Below are positions 1-8,357 of a DNA stretch of 58,101 nucleotides, one piece after another (the first letter of the stretch is position 1; each line of letters begins with the position of its first letter). This stretch comes from Nocardioides sp. AX2bis (lineage in GTDB: Bacteria; Actinomycetota; Actinomycetes; Propionibacteriales; Nocardioidaceae). The stretch lies in NCBI RefSeq assembly GCF_902506435.1, contig NZ_LR733215.1, positions 893,640 to 951,740 of the forward strand. Direction: 5' to 3'. The translations under genes were made by a program, and so were the position numbers. Below the pieces are notes generated by a model that had not been told where the DNA came from, did not search any database, and saw nothing but the letters and a program-made list of their open reading frames with translations.

Positions 1-39
1 CCCCGACTCCAGCACCAGCACCGACCGAGAGGCAGACCC

Positions 40-1203
40 ATGAGCATCCCCACCCCGACCCCCGAGGACCACTTCTCCTTCGGCCTGTGGACCATCGGCT
101 GGCAGGGCCGCGACCCCTTCGGCGAGGCCACCCGCCCCGCGATGGACCCGGTCCACGCGCTGGAGAAGCTGGCCGAGCTGGGCGCGTACGGCGTGAACTT
201 CCACGACGACGACCTGATCCCCTTCGGTGCCGACGACGCCACGCGCGACGGCATCCTGGCCCGCTTCCGCCAGGGCCTGGCCGACACCGGCCTCGTGGTC
301 ACCACGGCCACCACCAACCTGTTCACCCACCCGGTGTTCAAGGACGGCGGGTTCACCTCCAACGACCGCGCCGTGCGCCGCTTCGCGCTGCGCAAGGTGA
401 TGCGCAACATCGATCTCGCCGCCGAGCTCGGCGCCAAGATCTACGTCTGCTGGGGCGGTCGTGAGGGTGCCGAGTACGGCGCCTCCAAGGACGTCGGCGT
501 GGCCCTCGACCGCTACAAGGAGGGCTTCGACCTCCTGGGCGACTACGTCACCGAGCAGGGCTACGACATGCGCTTCGCGATCGAGCCCAAGCCCAACGAG
601 CCCCGCGGCGACATCCTGCTGCCGACGGTCGGGCACGCCCTGGCCTTCATCGAGGAGCTCGAGCGCCCCGAGCTGGTCGGGGTCAACCCCGAGATCGGGC
701 ACGAGGAGATGGCCGGGGTCAACGCGGCCGCCGGCTACGCGCAGGCGCTGTGGTCCGACAAGCTCTTCCACATCGACCTCAACGGCCAGAACGGTCCCAA
801 GTTCGACCAGGACCTGCGCTTCGGCGCCGGCAACGTGCGCGGTGCCTTCTGGGTCGTCGACACGCTGCTCGCCGGCGGGTACGACGGGCCGGTCCACTTC
901 GACTTCAAGCCCGCCCGCACCGAGGGCGAGGACGGCGTCTGGGCCTCGGCCGCCGGCTGCATGACCAACTACCTGGTGCTGCGCGACAAGGTGCAGGCCT
1001 TCCGTGCCGACCCGGAGGTGCAGGAGGCCCTCGAGGCCGCCCGCGTGCCCGAGCTCGCCGTGCCGACCCTGGCCGAGGGCGAGACCTGGGCGCAGCTGCG
1101 CGAGGAGGCCGACCCCGACGTCGAGGCCCTGGCCGCCCGCGGGATGGGCTTCGAGCGTCTCGACCAGCTGGCGCTGGAGCACCTCTACGGCGTGCGCGGC
1201 TGA
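40..1203 (+). CDS. xylA: Xylose isomerase
   Basis: Interconverts D-xylose and D-xylulose in the cytoplasm, the first catabolic step after uptake. The 387-aa product has the length of the short (Streptomyces-type) class. Its active site is fully visible: His55 and Asp58 in FHDDD, Glu182 and Lys184 in IEPKP, Glu218 and His221 in NPEIGHEE, Asp246, Asp256, Asp258 and Asp288. Each lies one residue after the position known in Streptomyces enzymes, so both metal sites should be intact. The ATG is preceded by GAGAGG at suitable spacing. The promoter lies outside the window. A ROK regulator follows 33 bases downstream on the same strand and the xylose ABC operon converges on it, so the context supports a xylose role. 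Confidence 0.97.
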   Translation: MSIPTPTPEDHFSFGLWTIGWQGRDPFGEATRPAMDPVHALEKLAELGAYGVNFHDDDLIPFGADDATRDGILARFRQGLADTGLVVTTATTNLFTHPVFKDGGFTSNDRAVRRFALRKVMRNIDLAAELGAKIYVCWGGREGAEYGASKDVGVALDRYKEGFDLLGDYVTEQGYDMRFAIEPKPNEPRGDILLPTVGHALAFIEELERPELVGVNPEIGHEEMAGVNAAAGYAQALWSDKLFHIDLNGQNGPKFDQDLRFGAGNVRGAFWVVDTLLAGGYDGPVHFDFKPARTEGEDGVWASAAGCMTNYLVLRDKVQAFRADPEVQEALEAARVPELAVPTLAEGETWAQLREEADPDVEALAARGMGFERLDQLALEHLYGVRG

Positions 1204-1236
1204 CGGTCGGACGGTCGGACGGGCGGGAGCGCGGGA

Positions 1237-2445
1237 GTGGTGGCCGGCGGCGCGGGCACGACCGAGGGCCTGCGCCGGGCCAACACCTCCGTGGTCCTGC
1301 GGTCCCTGCGTGACCACGGGCCGGCGAGCCGGGCGGCGCTCGCCGCCCGCACCGGCCTGTCGAAGGCCACGGTCGGCGTCATCGTCGCCGGCCTCGAGGC
1401 GGCCGAGGTGGTCGCGCCGGCGTCCGCGGAGGTCCCCCCGGCCCGCGGGCGCCCCAGCCGGCCGGTGGCCCTGACCGGGCGGGACCACCTCGGCGTCGGG
1501 TTCGAGCTCAACGTCGACTACGTCGCCGCGTCGGTGGTCGACCTGTCCGGCCACGAGCGGCTCGCCACCACCCGGCCCGTCGAGCGTGGTCGCGGCCTGG
1601 CCGACCTCGGCCGCCTCGCGGGCGAGGTCGCCGACACGCTGAGCCGCTCCGGCGGCGGTGCCGGAGGGGCCCGGGTCGTCGGAGCCACCGTCGCCCTGCC
1701 CGGCCTGGTCCGCGGCGACGAGCGCACGGTCGCCTGGACCCCGAACCTGCACCTGCCCGACGACGAGCCGGCCCGCACGGTCTCCGAGGCGCTCGGGGAC
1801 ACCCTCGGCAGCGGCGTCACCGTGCGCGTCGGCAACGACGCCGACTGCGCGGCGCGGGCCGAGGCCCGTCACGGCGCCGCGCAGCAGGTCGGGCACGCGC
1901 TCTACATCACCGGCACCGTCGGCATCGGCGCCGGCATCCTCGAGGACGGCCGGCCGCTGCGCGGGGGAGCGGGCTTCGCCGGCGAGGTCGGCCACCTGCC
2001 CCTCGCCGGCCCCGACGCCCGGTGCGGCTGCGGGCGCACCGGCTGCTGGGAGGCCGCCGTCGGCCTGCACGCCATGCTCGCCGCGGTCGGGATGCCCGAG
2101 CTCGAGACGCCGCTGGCCTCGGCGGAGGCGGTCGCCGTGCGCGCCCGCACCGACGCGGGCGTACGCCGGGGGCTCGCGCAGGTGGGCCACGAGCTGGGCG
2201 TGGGGCTGTCGGTCCTGGTCAACGTGCTCGACCCCGAGGTCGTGGTGCTCGGCGGCTACTTCGCGGTGCTCGGCGACGACGTGCTCGACCCGGCGCGGGT
2301 CGCCCTCGACGCCCTGCTGGCCTCCCCGGTGCAGGTCCGCCCCGAGCTGCGGCCCGGGCGCCTGGGGATCGCCGCCGCGGCCCTGGGCGCGGCGGAGCGG
2401 TCGCTGGAGCCGGTGTTCGCGGGCGAGGTCGCGCTGCTCGCCTGA
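1237..2445 (+). CDS. ROK family transcriptional regulator (XylR-like)
   Basis: A 402-aa ROK repressor-type protein. Residues about 25-60 form a winged helix-turn-helix (SRAALAARTGLSKATVG), followed by the sugar-kinase-like ROK fold, with the zinc-binding cysteine cluster CGCGRTGC near residue 263. Regulators of this build bind DNA until a sugar ligand releases them. It starts at a GTG 33 bases after xylA, probably in one transcript, and converges on a second ROK gene. I infer that it controls the xylose genes, possibly through the palindrome before xylF. A sugar kinase is less likely because of the N-terminal DNA-binding domain. No xylulokinase is present in the window. Confidence 0.9.
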   Translation: MVAGGAGTTEGLRRANTSVVLRSLRDHGPASRAALAARTGLSKATVGVIVAGLEAAEVVAPASAEVPPARGRPSRPVALTGRDHLGVGFELNVDYVAASVVDLSGHERLATTRPVERGRGLADLGRLAGEVADTLSRSGGGAGGARVVGATVALPGLVRGDERTVAWTPNLHLPDDEPARTVSEALGDTLGSGVTVRVGNDADCAARAEARHGAAQQVGHALYITGTVGIGAGILEDGRPLRGGAGFAGEVGHLPLAGPDARCGCGRTGCWEAAVGLHAMLAAVGMPELETPLASAEAVAVRARTDAGVRRGLAQVGHELGVGLSVLVNVLDPEVVVLGGYFAVLGDDVLDPARVALDALLASPVQVRPELRPGRLGIAAAALGAAERSLEPVFAGEVALLA

Positions 2446-2453
2446 GCAGGCCG

Positions 2454-2507
2454 CGGGACGTCATCCACCCGGGTGCCTGGCCCGAGCACGTGGCGCATGA
2501 CGTCCCG
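2454..2507. terminator. GGGACGTCAT-family palindrome between convergent genes
   Basis: Eleven-base arms CGGGACGTCAT (2454-2464) and ATGACGTCCCG (2497-2507) are exact inverted repeats, with a further short pairing CCAC/GTGG just inside. It lies between the stop codons of two convergent ROK genes, so a bidirectional terminator is likely. Related copies lie near 48536 and 49420, making it a small dispersed repeat family. No U-tract follows. Confidence 0.7.
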
Positions 2508-2524
2508 GGCGGTGCCTCCGGGCG

Positions 2525-3769
2525 CTAGCCCGCGAGGCGTACGGAGGCCTCGGCCAGCGACGACTGCAGCCCCGCCACGGGGTCGGCCAGCAGCGGCTCG
2601 AGCGCCATCTCGGCCGCGCCGAGCAGGATGGAGTCGGCGCCGAGGCCCGGCTGGGAGAGCACCAGCGACTCCAGCGGCGCGGGCAGCGTCCGGGCGTGGA
2701 TGCCGGCGGCGATGTCGCCGGGGACGAGCCGGTGCAGCGCACGGAAGTACCCGCCGAGCACGACGACCTGGGGGTTGAAGGCGTTGACGATGCCCGAGAG
2801 GCCCTCGCCGAGCTGGTGCCCGATCCGGTGCAGCGCCGGCGGCGGGGTGGCGTACCCGTCGAGGACGTCACCCAGGGAGCCGACCGCGTCCGCGGGGCAG
2901 CCGATCGCCTCGGCGATGGCGTGCGCGCCGACCTCGGTCTCGAAGCAGCCCCGGCTGCCGCAGTGGCAGTCGCGACCGTCGGGGTCGAAGACCATGTGGC
3001 CGACCTCGCCGGCGTACCCGCCCGACCCCTCCAGCCGCTGACCGCCCGCGACCACGCCGGCACCGACACCGACGTTGCCGGAGACGAAGATGAGGTCGTC
3101 GATCCCGACGCCCACGCCGCGCCCGTGCTCGGCCAGCGCGCCGAGGTCGGCGTCGTTGGCCAGCGAGACCGGCACGTCGACGCCGAGCGCGGCGAGGATG
3201 ATCGACCCGGGGGAGACGTCGACCCAGCCCAGGTTCGGCGCCAGCCGGACGAGGCCGTCGCTGCGGCGCACGAGGCCGGGGACGCTCATCCCGATCCCGG
3301 CCAGCGGTGCCCCGGTCGGCGCGCCCCGGACCACCCGGCGCACGAGCGCGGCGATGCCGGCGCCCACCTGCCAGGCCTCGGCGTCGGTGTCCACGGGTCC
3401 GCGGACCCGCTCGTGCACGACGCCCCCGAGACCGACCCGCGCCACGACGACCTGGTCGACGCCGAGGTCGACCGCCACGACGTACGGCCCGGCCTCGGCG
3501 AGGGCCACCCGGGGCGAGGGGCGACCGGCGCCCCGTGCCCCGCCCGGGCCGGCCGGGGCCGAGCCCACGGTGACCAGCCCGAGCGAGGTGAGCTCGGTGA
3601 CCAGGCCGCCGATGGTGCTGCGGTTGAGGCCCATGGCCGCCGTCAGCTCCGCGCGCGAGGTCGGTCCGCCGAGGTGCACCTGGCGCAGCATCGTGGCCAG
3701 GTTGTGCCGGCGGACGCCCTCCTGGTTGGTCCCCGTGCCCGTGCGCCGTGGTGCGGCGTCCACGGCCAC
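2525..3769 (-). CDS. ROK family transcriptional regulator, last gene of the xylose transporter operon
   Basis: A 414-aa ROK protein with an N-terminal winged helix-turn-helix (TSRAELTAAMGLNRSTIGG, about residues 36-55) and a C-terminal ROK domain that includes the zinc cysteine motif CHCGSRGCFE near residue 266. It starts at a GTG only 4 bases after the stop of the permease gene, so it is the fourth gene of the xylF-xylG-xylH operon and is probably autoregulated with it. It is similar in build to the ROK protein encoded on the opposite strand, and the two genes converge. Which one is the xylose sensor cannot be told from sequence. Confidence 0.88.
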   Translation of the reverse strand: MAVDAAPRRTGTGTNQEGVRRHNLATMLRQVHLGGPTSRAELTAAMGLNRSTIGGLVTELTSLGLVTVGSAPAGPGGARGAGRPSPRVALAEAGPYVVAVDLGVDQVVVARVGLGGVVHERVRGPVDTDAEAWQVGAGIAALVRRVVRGAPTGAPLAGIGMSVPGLVRRSDGLVRLAPNLGWVDVSPGSIILAALGVDVPVSLANDADLGALAEHGRGVGVGIDDLIFVSGNVGVGAGVVAGGQRLEGSGGYAGEVGHMVFDPDGRDCHCGSRGCFETEVGAHAIAEAIGCPADAVGSLGDVLDGYATPPPALHRIGHQLGEGLSGIVNAFNPQVVVLGGYFRALHRLVPGDIAAGIHARTLPAPLESLVLSQPGLGADSILLGAAEMALEPLLADPVAGLQSSLAEASVRLAG

Positions 3770-3773
3770 GGGA

Positions 3774-5066
3774 CTAGATCCCGGCGGCCGAGCGACGGCG
3801 GCGCGAGATGGCGTCGACGCTCGCGGCGAGGAGCAGGACCCCGCCGGTGACCAGGTAGTTGATGAAGGAGGCCTGGTTGAGCAGGCCCAGGCCGTTGGCG
3901 ATGGTCGCGATCACGATGCCACCGAGGACGGCGTCGAGCGCCCGGCCCTTGCCGCCGAAGAGGCTGGTGCCGCCGATGACCGCGGCGCCGACCGCGTAGA
4001 GCAGCACGTTGCCGCCACCGGAGGCGGTGGAGACCTTGCCGGTGTAGGACGACTGCACGATGCCGCTGATGGCGGCCATCGAGGAGCAGATGACGAAGGC
4101 GTAGACGCGCATCCGGAGCACGTTGATGCCGGCGCGACGGGCGGCCTCGGCGTTGCCGCCGACGGCGTAGAGGTGCCGGCCGAACGCGGTGCGGTTCAGC
4201 ACGAACGTCCACAGGATCAGCAGGACCACGACGACGGGGATGACGTAGGGGATGCCCGCGATCGGGAAGACCGGGTTGAGGCTGCGGTTGATGTTCAGCA
4301 TCGCGGTCAGGCCCAGGATGACCACGGCGACGACACTGATCTTGATCAGCACGACGCTCATGGGGTCGTGCTGGAGGTTGTTGGCGACCTGGCGACGCTG
4401 GCGCAGCAGGCTGCCGGCGGCGAAGGCGAGGGTGAGCAGCACCGCGGCCACCCAGCCGGCGGCGACCGGCACGTTCTCGATGGTCAGGCCCCGGATGACG
4501 GGGTCGGCGACGCGGACCGAGCCGCCCTCGCCGATCATGTAGAGGATGACTCCCTGGAGGCCCAGGAAGAAGGCCAGCGTCACCACGAAGGACGGGATGC
4601 CGAGCCGGGAGACCAGCTCTCCGATGATCAGGCCGATCAGGGCGCCGACCGCGATGGCGGCGAGCACCGCGACGTACCACGGCAGGCCGCGGTCGACGAT
4701 GAACTGGGCGGCGACCGTGGCGGCGACGCCGCCGGCCACGCCGGCGGACAGGTCGATCTCGCCCAGCAGCAGGACGAAGACCAGGCCCATGGCGAGCAGG
4801 CAGATCGGGCCTGCCTGGACGGCCAGGTTGGCCATGTTGAGCAGGGAGAAGAACTCGTCGCTGGCGAGGCCGAAGACGACCAGCAGGACCACGAGGCCCA
4901 GGATCGCGGGCAGCGAGCCCATGTCGCCGCCGCGCAGGCGGCCGACGTAGTCGCCCACCGAGTCGCGCAGCGTGGCGGCCGATCGGTTGTCACCGGCGAA
5001 GTCGCCGGTGGCCATCTTGTCGCCGCCCTCGGGGGACGTGCGCGGGGTGGTCGGGGTGGTGCTCAT
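3774..5066 (-). CDS. xylH: Sugar ABC transporter permease (xylose/ribose family)
   Basis: A 430-aa integral membrane permease of the BPD_transp_2 / RbsC-XylH-FrcC family, with about ten hydrophobic segments between residues 50 and 420. The conserved cytoplasmic loop LYAVGGNAEAARRAGINV, which contacts the ATPase, is present near residue 295. A polar N-terminus of about 45 residues precedes the first helix. The ATG has GGAGAGG nine bases upstream; an internal ATG at about 5015 is a possible alternative. It lies between the ATPase gene (27 bases upstream) and the ROK gene. The substrate is inferred from xylA nearby; other pentoses or fructose are possible for this family. Confidence 0.92.
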   Translation of the reverse strand: MSTTPTTPRTSPEGGDKMATGDFAGDNRSAATLRDSVGDYVGRLRGGDMGSLPAILGLVVLLVVFGLASDEFFSLLNMANLAVQAGPICLLAMGLVFVLLLGEIDLSAGVAGGVAATVAAQFIVDRGLPWYVAVLAAIAVGALIGLIIGELVSRLGIPSFVVTLAFFLGLQGVILYMIGEGGSVRVADPVIRGLTIENVPVAAGWVAAVLLTLAFAAGSLLRQRRQVANNLQHDPMSVVLIKISVVAVVILGLTAMLNINRSLNPVFPIAGIPYVIPVVVVLLILWTFVLNRTAFGRHLYAVGGNAEAARRAGINVLRMRVYAFVICSSMAAISGIVQSSYTGKVSTASGGGNVLLYAVGAAVIGGTSLFGGKGRALDAVLGGIVIATIANGLGLLNQASFINYLVTGGVLLLAASVDAISRRRRSAAGI

Positions 5067-5093
5067 CGGGTTCGGCCTCTCCGGTTCGGGCGG

Positions 5094-5873
5094 TCAGACG
5101 GTGGCGGTGGCGGGGTTGTCGCTGATGCCCAGCGACCCGCTGCGACCGGCGGTGATCAGCTCGACCACCTGGCTGTTGTTGACGTCCGAGGTGGCGACGT
5201 CGGCGGCCACACGGCCGAGGTAGAGCGCGGTGATCCGGTCGGCGACCTCGAAGACGTCGCCCATGTTGTGCGAGATCAGCACGACGCCGAGGCCGCGGTC
5301 GGCCAGGCGCCGGACCAGGTCGAGGACCTGGCGGGTCTGGGCCACGCCGAGCGCGGCCGTCGGCTCGTCGAGCAGCACGATCCGGGAGTTCCAGAGCACG
5401 GCCTTGGCGATCGCCACGGTCTGGCGCTGTCCGCCCGACAGGCTCGCGACGGACTGGCGCACCGACTTCACGGTGCGCACCGAGAGGGAGGCGAGCGTCT
5501 CGCGGGCCCGCGACTCCATCTCGGTCTCGTCGAGGACCAGGCCCTTGCGGGTCTCGCGGCCGAGGAACATGTTCTCGACGATGTCGAGGTTGTCGCACAG
5601 CGCGAGGTCCTGGTAGACGACCTCGACGCCGAGCTCGGCCACGTCGCGGGGGCCGTGGACCTCGACCTGCTTGCCGTCGTAGATGTAGTCGCCGTTGTCA
5701 CGGCCGTAGATGCCGGCGACGACCTTGACGAGGGTCGACTTGCCGGCGCCGTTGTCGCCGACGAGCGCGGTGACCTGGCCGGGGTAGACCGAGAAGTCCA
5801 CGTCGTGGAGGACGTGGGCGTTGCCGAAGCTCTTGTTGACCCCGCGCAGCTGCAGGAGTGGTTCGGTGGACAT
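5094..5873 (-). CDS. xylG: Sugar ABC transporter ATP-binding protein
   Basis: A single ABC ATPase domain of 259 aa. Walker A GDNGAGKST is at residues 39-47, Q-loop Gln88, signature LSGGQ at 145-149, Walker B with catalytic Glu at IVLLDE 165-170, and the switch histidine in LISHN near 203. Escherichia coli XylG and RbsA carry two tandem NBDs (about 500 aa). This is the one-domain form (FrcA-like), so the active transporter probably uses two copies of this subunit. It sits between the binding-protein and permease genes, separated from the former by a 170-base spacer containing a strong hairpin. Confidence 0.92.
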   Translation of the reverse strand: MSTEPLLQLRGVNKSFGNAHVLHDVDFSVYPGQVTALVGDNGAGKSTLVKVVAGIYGRDNGDYIYDGKQVEVHGPRDVAELGVEVVYQDLALCDNLDIVENMFLGRETRKGLVLDETEMESRARETLASLSVRTVKSVRQSVASLSGGQRQTVAIAKAVLWNSRIVLLDEPTAALGVAQTRQVLDLVRRLADRGLGVVLISHNMGDVFEVADRITALYLGRVAADVATSDVNNSQVVELITAGRSGSLGISDNPATATV

Positions 5874-5964
5874 GCGTGGTTCCTCCGGTCGTGCGGGGAC
5901 GGGCGGTGCTGGTGCGGTGGTGGTGGTGGTGCGGTGGTGCGTCGGCTGGAGTCGGGGGCGTGGC

Positions 5965-5992
5965 CTCGCGGTCGGCGGTGGCCGACCGCGAG
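5965..5992 (-). terminator. Hairpin between xylF and xylG (attenuator or mRNA stabiliser)
   Basis: Within the 170-base gap between the binding-protein and ATPase genes, a 12-base arm (5965-5976, CTCGCGGTCGGC) is exactly repeated inverted at 5981-5992 around a 4-base loop. No U-tract follows. In binding-protein operons a stem-loop here usually protects the 3' end of the binding-protein mRNA or terminates part of the transcripts, so more binding protein than transporter is made. That role is inferred from position. Confidence 0.65.
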
Positions 5993-6043
5993 ACCCACCC
6001 TCGGACCTCAGCTGAGCCGCGGCTGGCGGTCAGCGGAGCGGCA

Positions 6044-7132
6044 TCAGGAGATGCCGTTCTCCTCGCAGAGCTGGGCGAACTCGCCCGCGCAGACGTCCTC
6101 GACGGTCTGGCCGCCGTCGTCGATGACGTCCTGGACGTTGTCGATGGTGATCGAGACCGGGTCGAGCAGGACCGAGGGGACCTCGCGGCCGCCGTCGACG
6201 TCCTCGGTGGTGCCGTTGGTCTCGGCCTCGTCGCCCTGGGCCAGCGCGATCGCGACCTCGGCGAGAGCCTCGGCCTCCTGCGTGGCGGACTTGTAGACCG
6301 ACATGCACTGGGTGCCGGCGAGGATGTTCTGCAGGCCCTCGACGGTGGCGTCCTGACCGGTGACGGGCACGTCGCCGGCCGCACCGTTCTTCTCCAGGAT
6401 CGAGATGGCGGAGCCGCCGAGACCGTCGTTGGCGGCGTAGACGCCCTGCACGTCGCCGTCGGCCTGGGTGTAGAGCTGCTCGAAGATCGTCACGGCCTGG
6501 TCGTTGTCCCAGTCCGGCACGGCCTGCTCGCCGGCGTTGGTGTAGCTGCTGTTCTCGTCGAGCACCGAGTGCGCGCCCTCGGAGAACAGGGTCGCGTTGT
6601 TGTCGGTGGGGGAGCCGTTGAGGTAGATGATGTTCGCGTCCTCGTCACCCAGGCAGTCCGCGAGGCCCTGGCCCTGCAGCTCGCCGACCTTGGTGTTGTC
6701 GAACGAGACGTAGTACTCGGCCGAGCCGCCCAGCGTGAGCCGGTCGTAGTCGATCGTCGAGACGCCCTGGGTGGCGGCCTTCTCCTGGATCGCCGCACCC
6801 GAGTCGGAGTCGAGGTTCACGATGGCCAGCACGGTGACGCCGCTGGCGACCATGCCGTCCGCGATCTGCGCCATGGTGTCGGCGCTGCCCTCGGCGTTCT
6901 GGATGTCGTACTCGACGCCGGCCTCCTCGAAGGCCGCCTCGAGCGCCGGGCGGTCCGCGGACTCCCAGCGCACCGACGACTTCGTGTCGGGCAGGATCAC
7001 GCCGATCTTGCCCTGCGACTCGCTGCTGCTGCCGCCGTCGCTGGCGCTGTCGTCCGAGTCGCTGCCGCACGCGCCGAGCGCGAGTGCCAGACCGACCGTG
7101 GCCATCATCGCCAAACCCTTGTTTCGCTTCAC
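6044..7132 (-). CDS. xylF: Sugar ABC transporter substrate-binding lipoprotein
   Basis: Type 1 periplasmic-binding-protein-like sugar receptor (XylF/RbsB superfamily), 362 aa. A lipoprotein signal peptide starts MKRNKGLAMMATVGLALALG and ends at lipobox Cys22 (LGAC), followed by a Ser/Asp-rich linker, so it should be anchored outside the membrane. The chosen start is the GTG at 7132: GAGGAGG lies eight bases upstream (7141-7147) and the signal peptide begins right there. The frame stays open upstream to an ATG at 7252, but that would put 40 residues before the signal peptide. First gene of the xylFGH-ROK operon; xylose is the probable ligand from context. Confidence 0.92.
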   Translation of the reverse strand: MKRNKGLAMMATVGLALALGACGSDSDDSASDGGSSSESQGKIGVILPDTKSSVRWESADRPALEAAFEEAGVEYDIQNAEGSADTMAQIADGMVASGVTVLAIVNLDSDSGAAIQEKAATQGVSTIDYDRLTLGGSAEYYVSFDNTKVGELQGQGLADCLGDEDANIIYLNGSPTDNNATLFSEGAHSVLDENSSYTNAGEQAVPDWDNDQAVTIFEQLYTQADGDVQGVYAANDGLGGSAISILEKNGAAGDVPVTGQDATVEGLQNILAGTQCMSVYKSATQEAEALAEVAIALAQGDEAETNGTTEDVDGGREVPSVLLDPVSITIDNVQDVIDDGGQTVEDVCAGEFAQLCEENGIS

Positions 7133-7184
7133 GCGAACCGCCTCCTCGCGGGTACCCGTGTCGGCTCTGGAGCGACACGCCTTT

Positions 7185-7203
7185 TGTTGTGTGGCACAAC
7201 ATA
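7185..7203 (-). promoter_or_regulatory. Palindromic operator over the -10 box of the xylose transporter operon
   Basis: TGTTGTG (7185-7191) and CACAACA (7195-7201) are perfect seven-base inverted repeats around a 3-base spacer. On the minus strand TATGTT (7198-7203) overlaps one arm and is the best -10 candidate, giving a 5' leader of about 58 nt before the GTG at 7132. No convincing -35 is visible. Position and symmetry fit a repressor operator, most likely for one of the two ROK proteins; this is inference. Confidence 0.6.
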
Positions 7204-7313
7204 TGAGCGTGGCGGCCGTCACGTCTACAGGCACAAAGTCCATGTTTCGCAACTGTTACCTCCGCAGGGACCTGCGGGACAGGCAGGACTTAAGTTGGTC
7301 GGGACAACAAAGG

Positions 7314-8357
7314 TCACGCGTCCTCGGTGCGATCCACCGTCAGTCGCTGGCGGGGCAGACCGGCCGGGTCGTGCGTCCGGGCCCAGCGCAGCAGCTCCTC
7401 GCGCACGTGGCAGCGCAGGTCGAAGAGCAGCGAGGCGTCCGCGGCGGAGACCAGCACGCGGACCCGTGCGAACCCGCCGACGGCGTCGGTGACCTGGAGG
7501 ACCTGGGTACGCCCGTCCCACAGGTCGGTGAGGGGCAGCACCCGCTCGAGCTCGCGGCGCATGCCGTCGGTGTCGACACCGAAGTCGAGGTCCATCTCGA
7601 CGACGCCGAGCAGCTCGGACCCGTGCCGGGTCCAGTTCTGGAACGGCGTGGTCGTGAAGTAGGTGCAGGGCAGGACCATCCGGCGGTCGTCCCACAGCCG
7701 GACCACGACGTAGCTGAGCGTGATCTCCTCGATCCAGCCCCACTCCTCCTCCACGATCACCGCGTCGTCGAGACGGATCGCGTCGGAGAACGCCAGCTGC
7801 ATCCCGGCGAAGACGTTGGCCAGCGTGCTCTGGGCGGCCAGGGCGGCCACCACCGAGATCAGGCCGGCCGAGGCCAGCACGCTCGCCCCGACCGCGCGCA
7901 CCCCCGGGAAGGTCAGCATCACCGCGCCGACCGTCACCAGCACGACCACCGCCACGGTGACCCGGCGCAGGATCAGCACCTGGGTGCGCCGGCGGCGGGC
8001 GACCCGGTTGTCGGGGACGTCGGTGCGCGCGCCGATCAGGGCGAGGTCGCCGAGGAAGAGCAGCACCACGCCGACCAGCCAGGCGACCGCGACGATGGCC
8101 AGCACCCGCCCGGCGTGCGTGGTGGCCTGCCACCACAGCTCCTGCCGCTCCCCGCGCACGCCCGCGACCACCCCGTTCAGGGCGAGCACCAGGACCAGCA
8201 CCCGGAACGGCACCCGGGCGGCGTGGACCAGGCGGCGGCCCGGCTCCCAGCGACGCACCGCCAGCCGGGCCAGCAGCTCCACGACGACGACGGCCAGGAG
8301 GGCGCCGAGCAGTGCCCCGCCCAGCGCCAGGGCCAGCTCGGTCCGGGTCAGGCTCAT
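7314..8357 (-). CDS. MscS-family mechanosensitive ion channel protein
   Basis: A 347-aa membrane protein with four to five hydrophobic helices in the first 180 residues, then the conserved MscS pore-lining and beta region ([59 protein letters not shown]). The C-terminal part is the soluble alpha/beta vestibule. Such proteins release osmolytes on hypo-osmotic shock or act as small-conductance channels. The ATG overlaps the stop codon of the upstream FO synthase gene by four bases (ATGA), so translation is coupled to it, although no functional link is obvious. Confidence 0.9.
   Translation of the reverse strand: MSLTRTELALALGGALLGALLAVVVVELLARLAVRRWEPGRRLVHAARVPFRVLVLVLALNGVVAGVRGERQELWWQATTHAGRVLAIVAVAWLVGVVLLFLGDLALIGARTDVPDNRVARRRRTQVLILRRVTVAVVVLVTVGAVMLTFPGVRAVGASVLASAGLISVVAALAAQSTLANVFAGMQLAFSDAIRLDDAVIVEEEWGWIEEITLSYVVVRLWDDRRMVLPCTYFTTTPFQNWTRHGSELLGVVEMDLDFGVDTDGMRRELERVLPLTDLWDGRTQVLQVTDAVGGFARVRVLVSAADASLLFDLRCHVREELLRWARTHDPAGLPRQRLTVDRTEDA

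Noticed and set aside
5880..5945. His/CCA-rich stretch before xylG as a small peptide gene
   Set aside because: A simple triplet repeat with no start codon in frame and no ribosome-binding site.
3075..6296. A 1073-residue open frame on the plus strand across the ROK, permease and ATPase genes
   Set aside because: It is antisense to four well-supported genes. Long antisense frames are expected at this GC content, and its residues are Gly/Asp/Ala/Val-rich without family signatures.
7133..7252. Longer start for the xylose-binding protein at 7252
   Set aside because: It would add 40 residues before the signal peptide and override a perfect ribosome-binding site before the GTG at 7132; the operator and promoter would also be inside the coding region.
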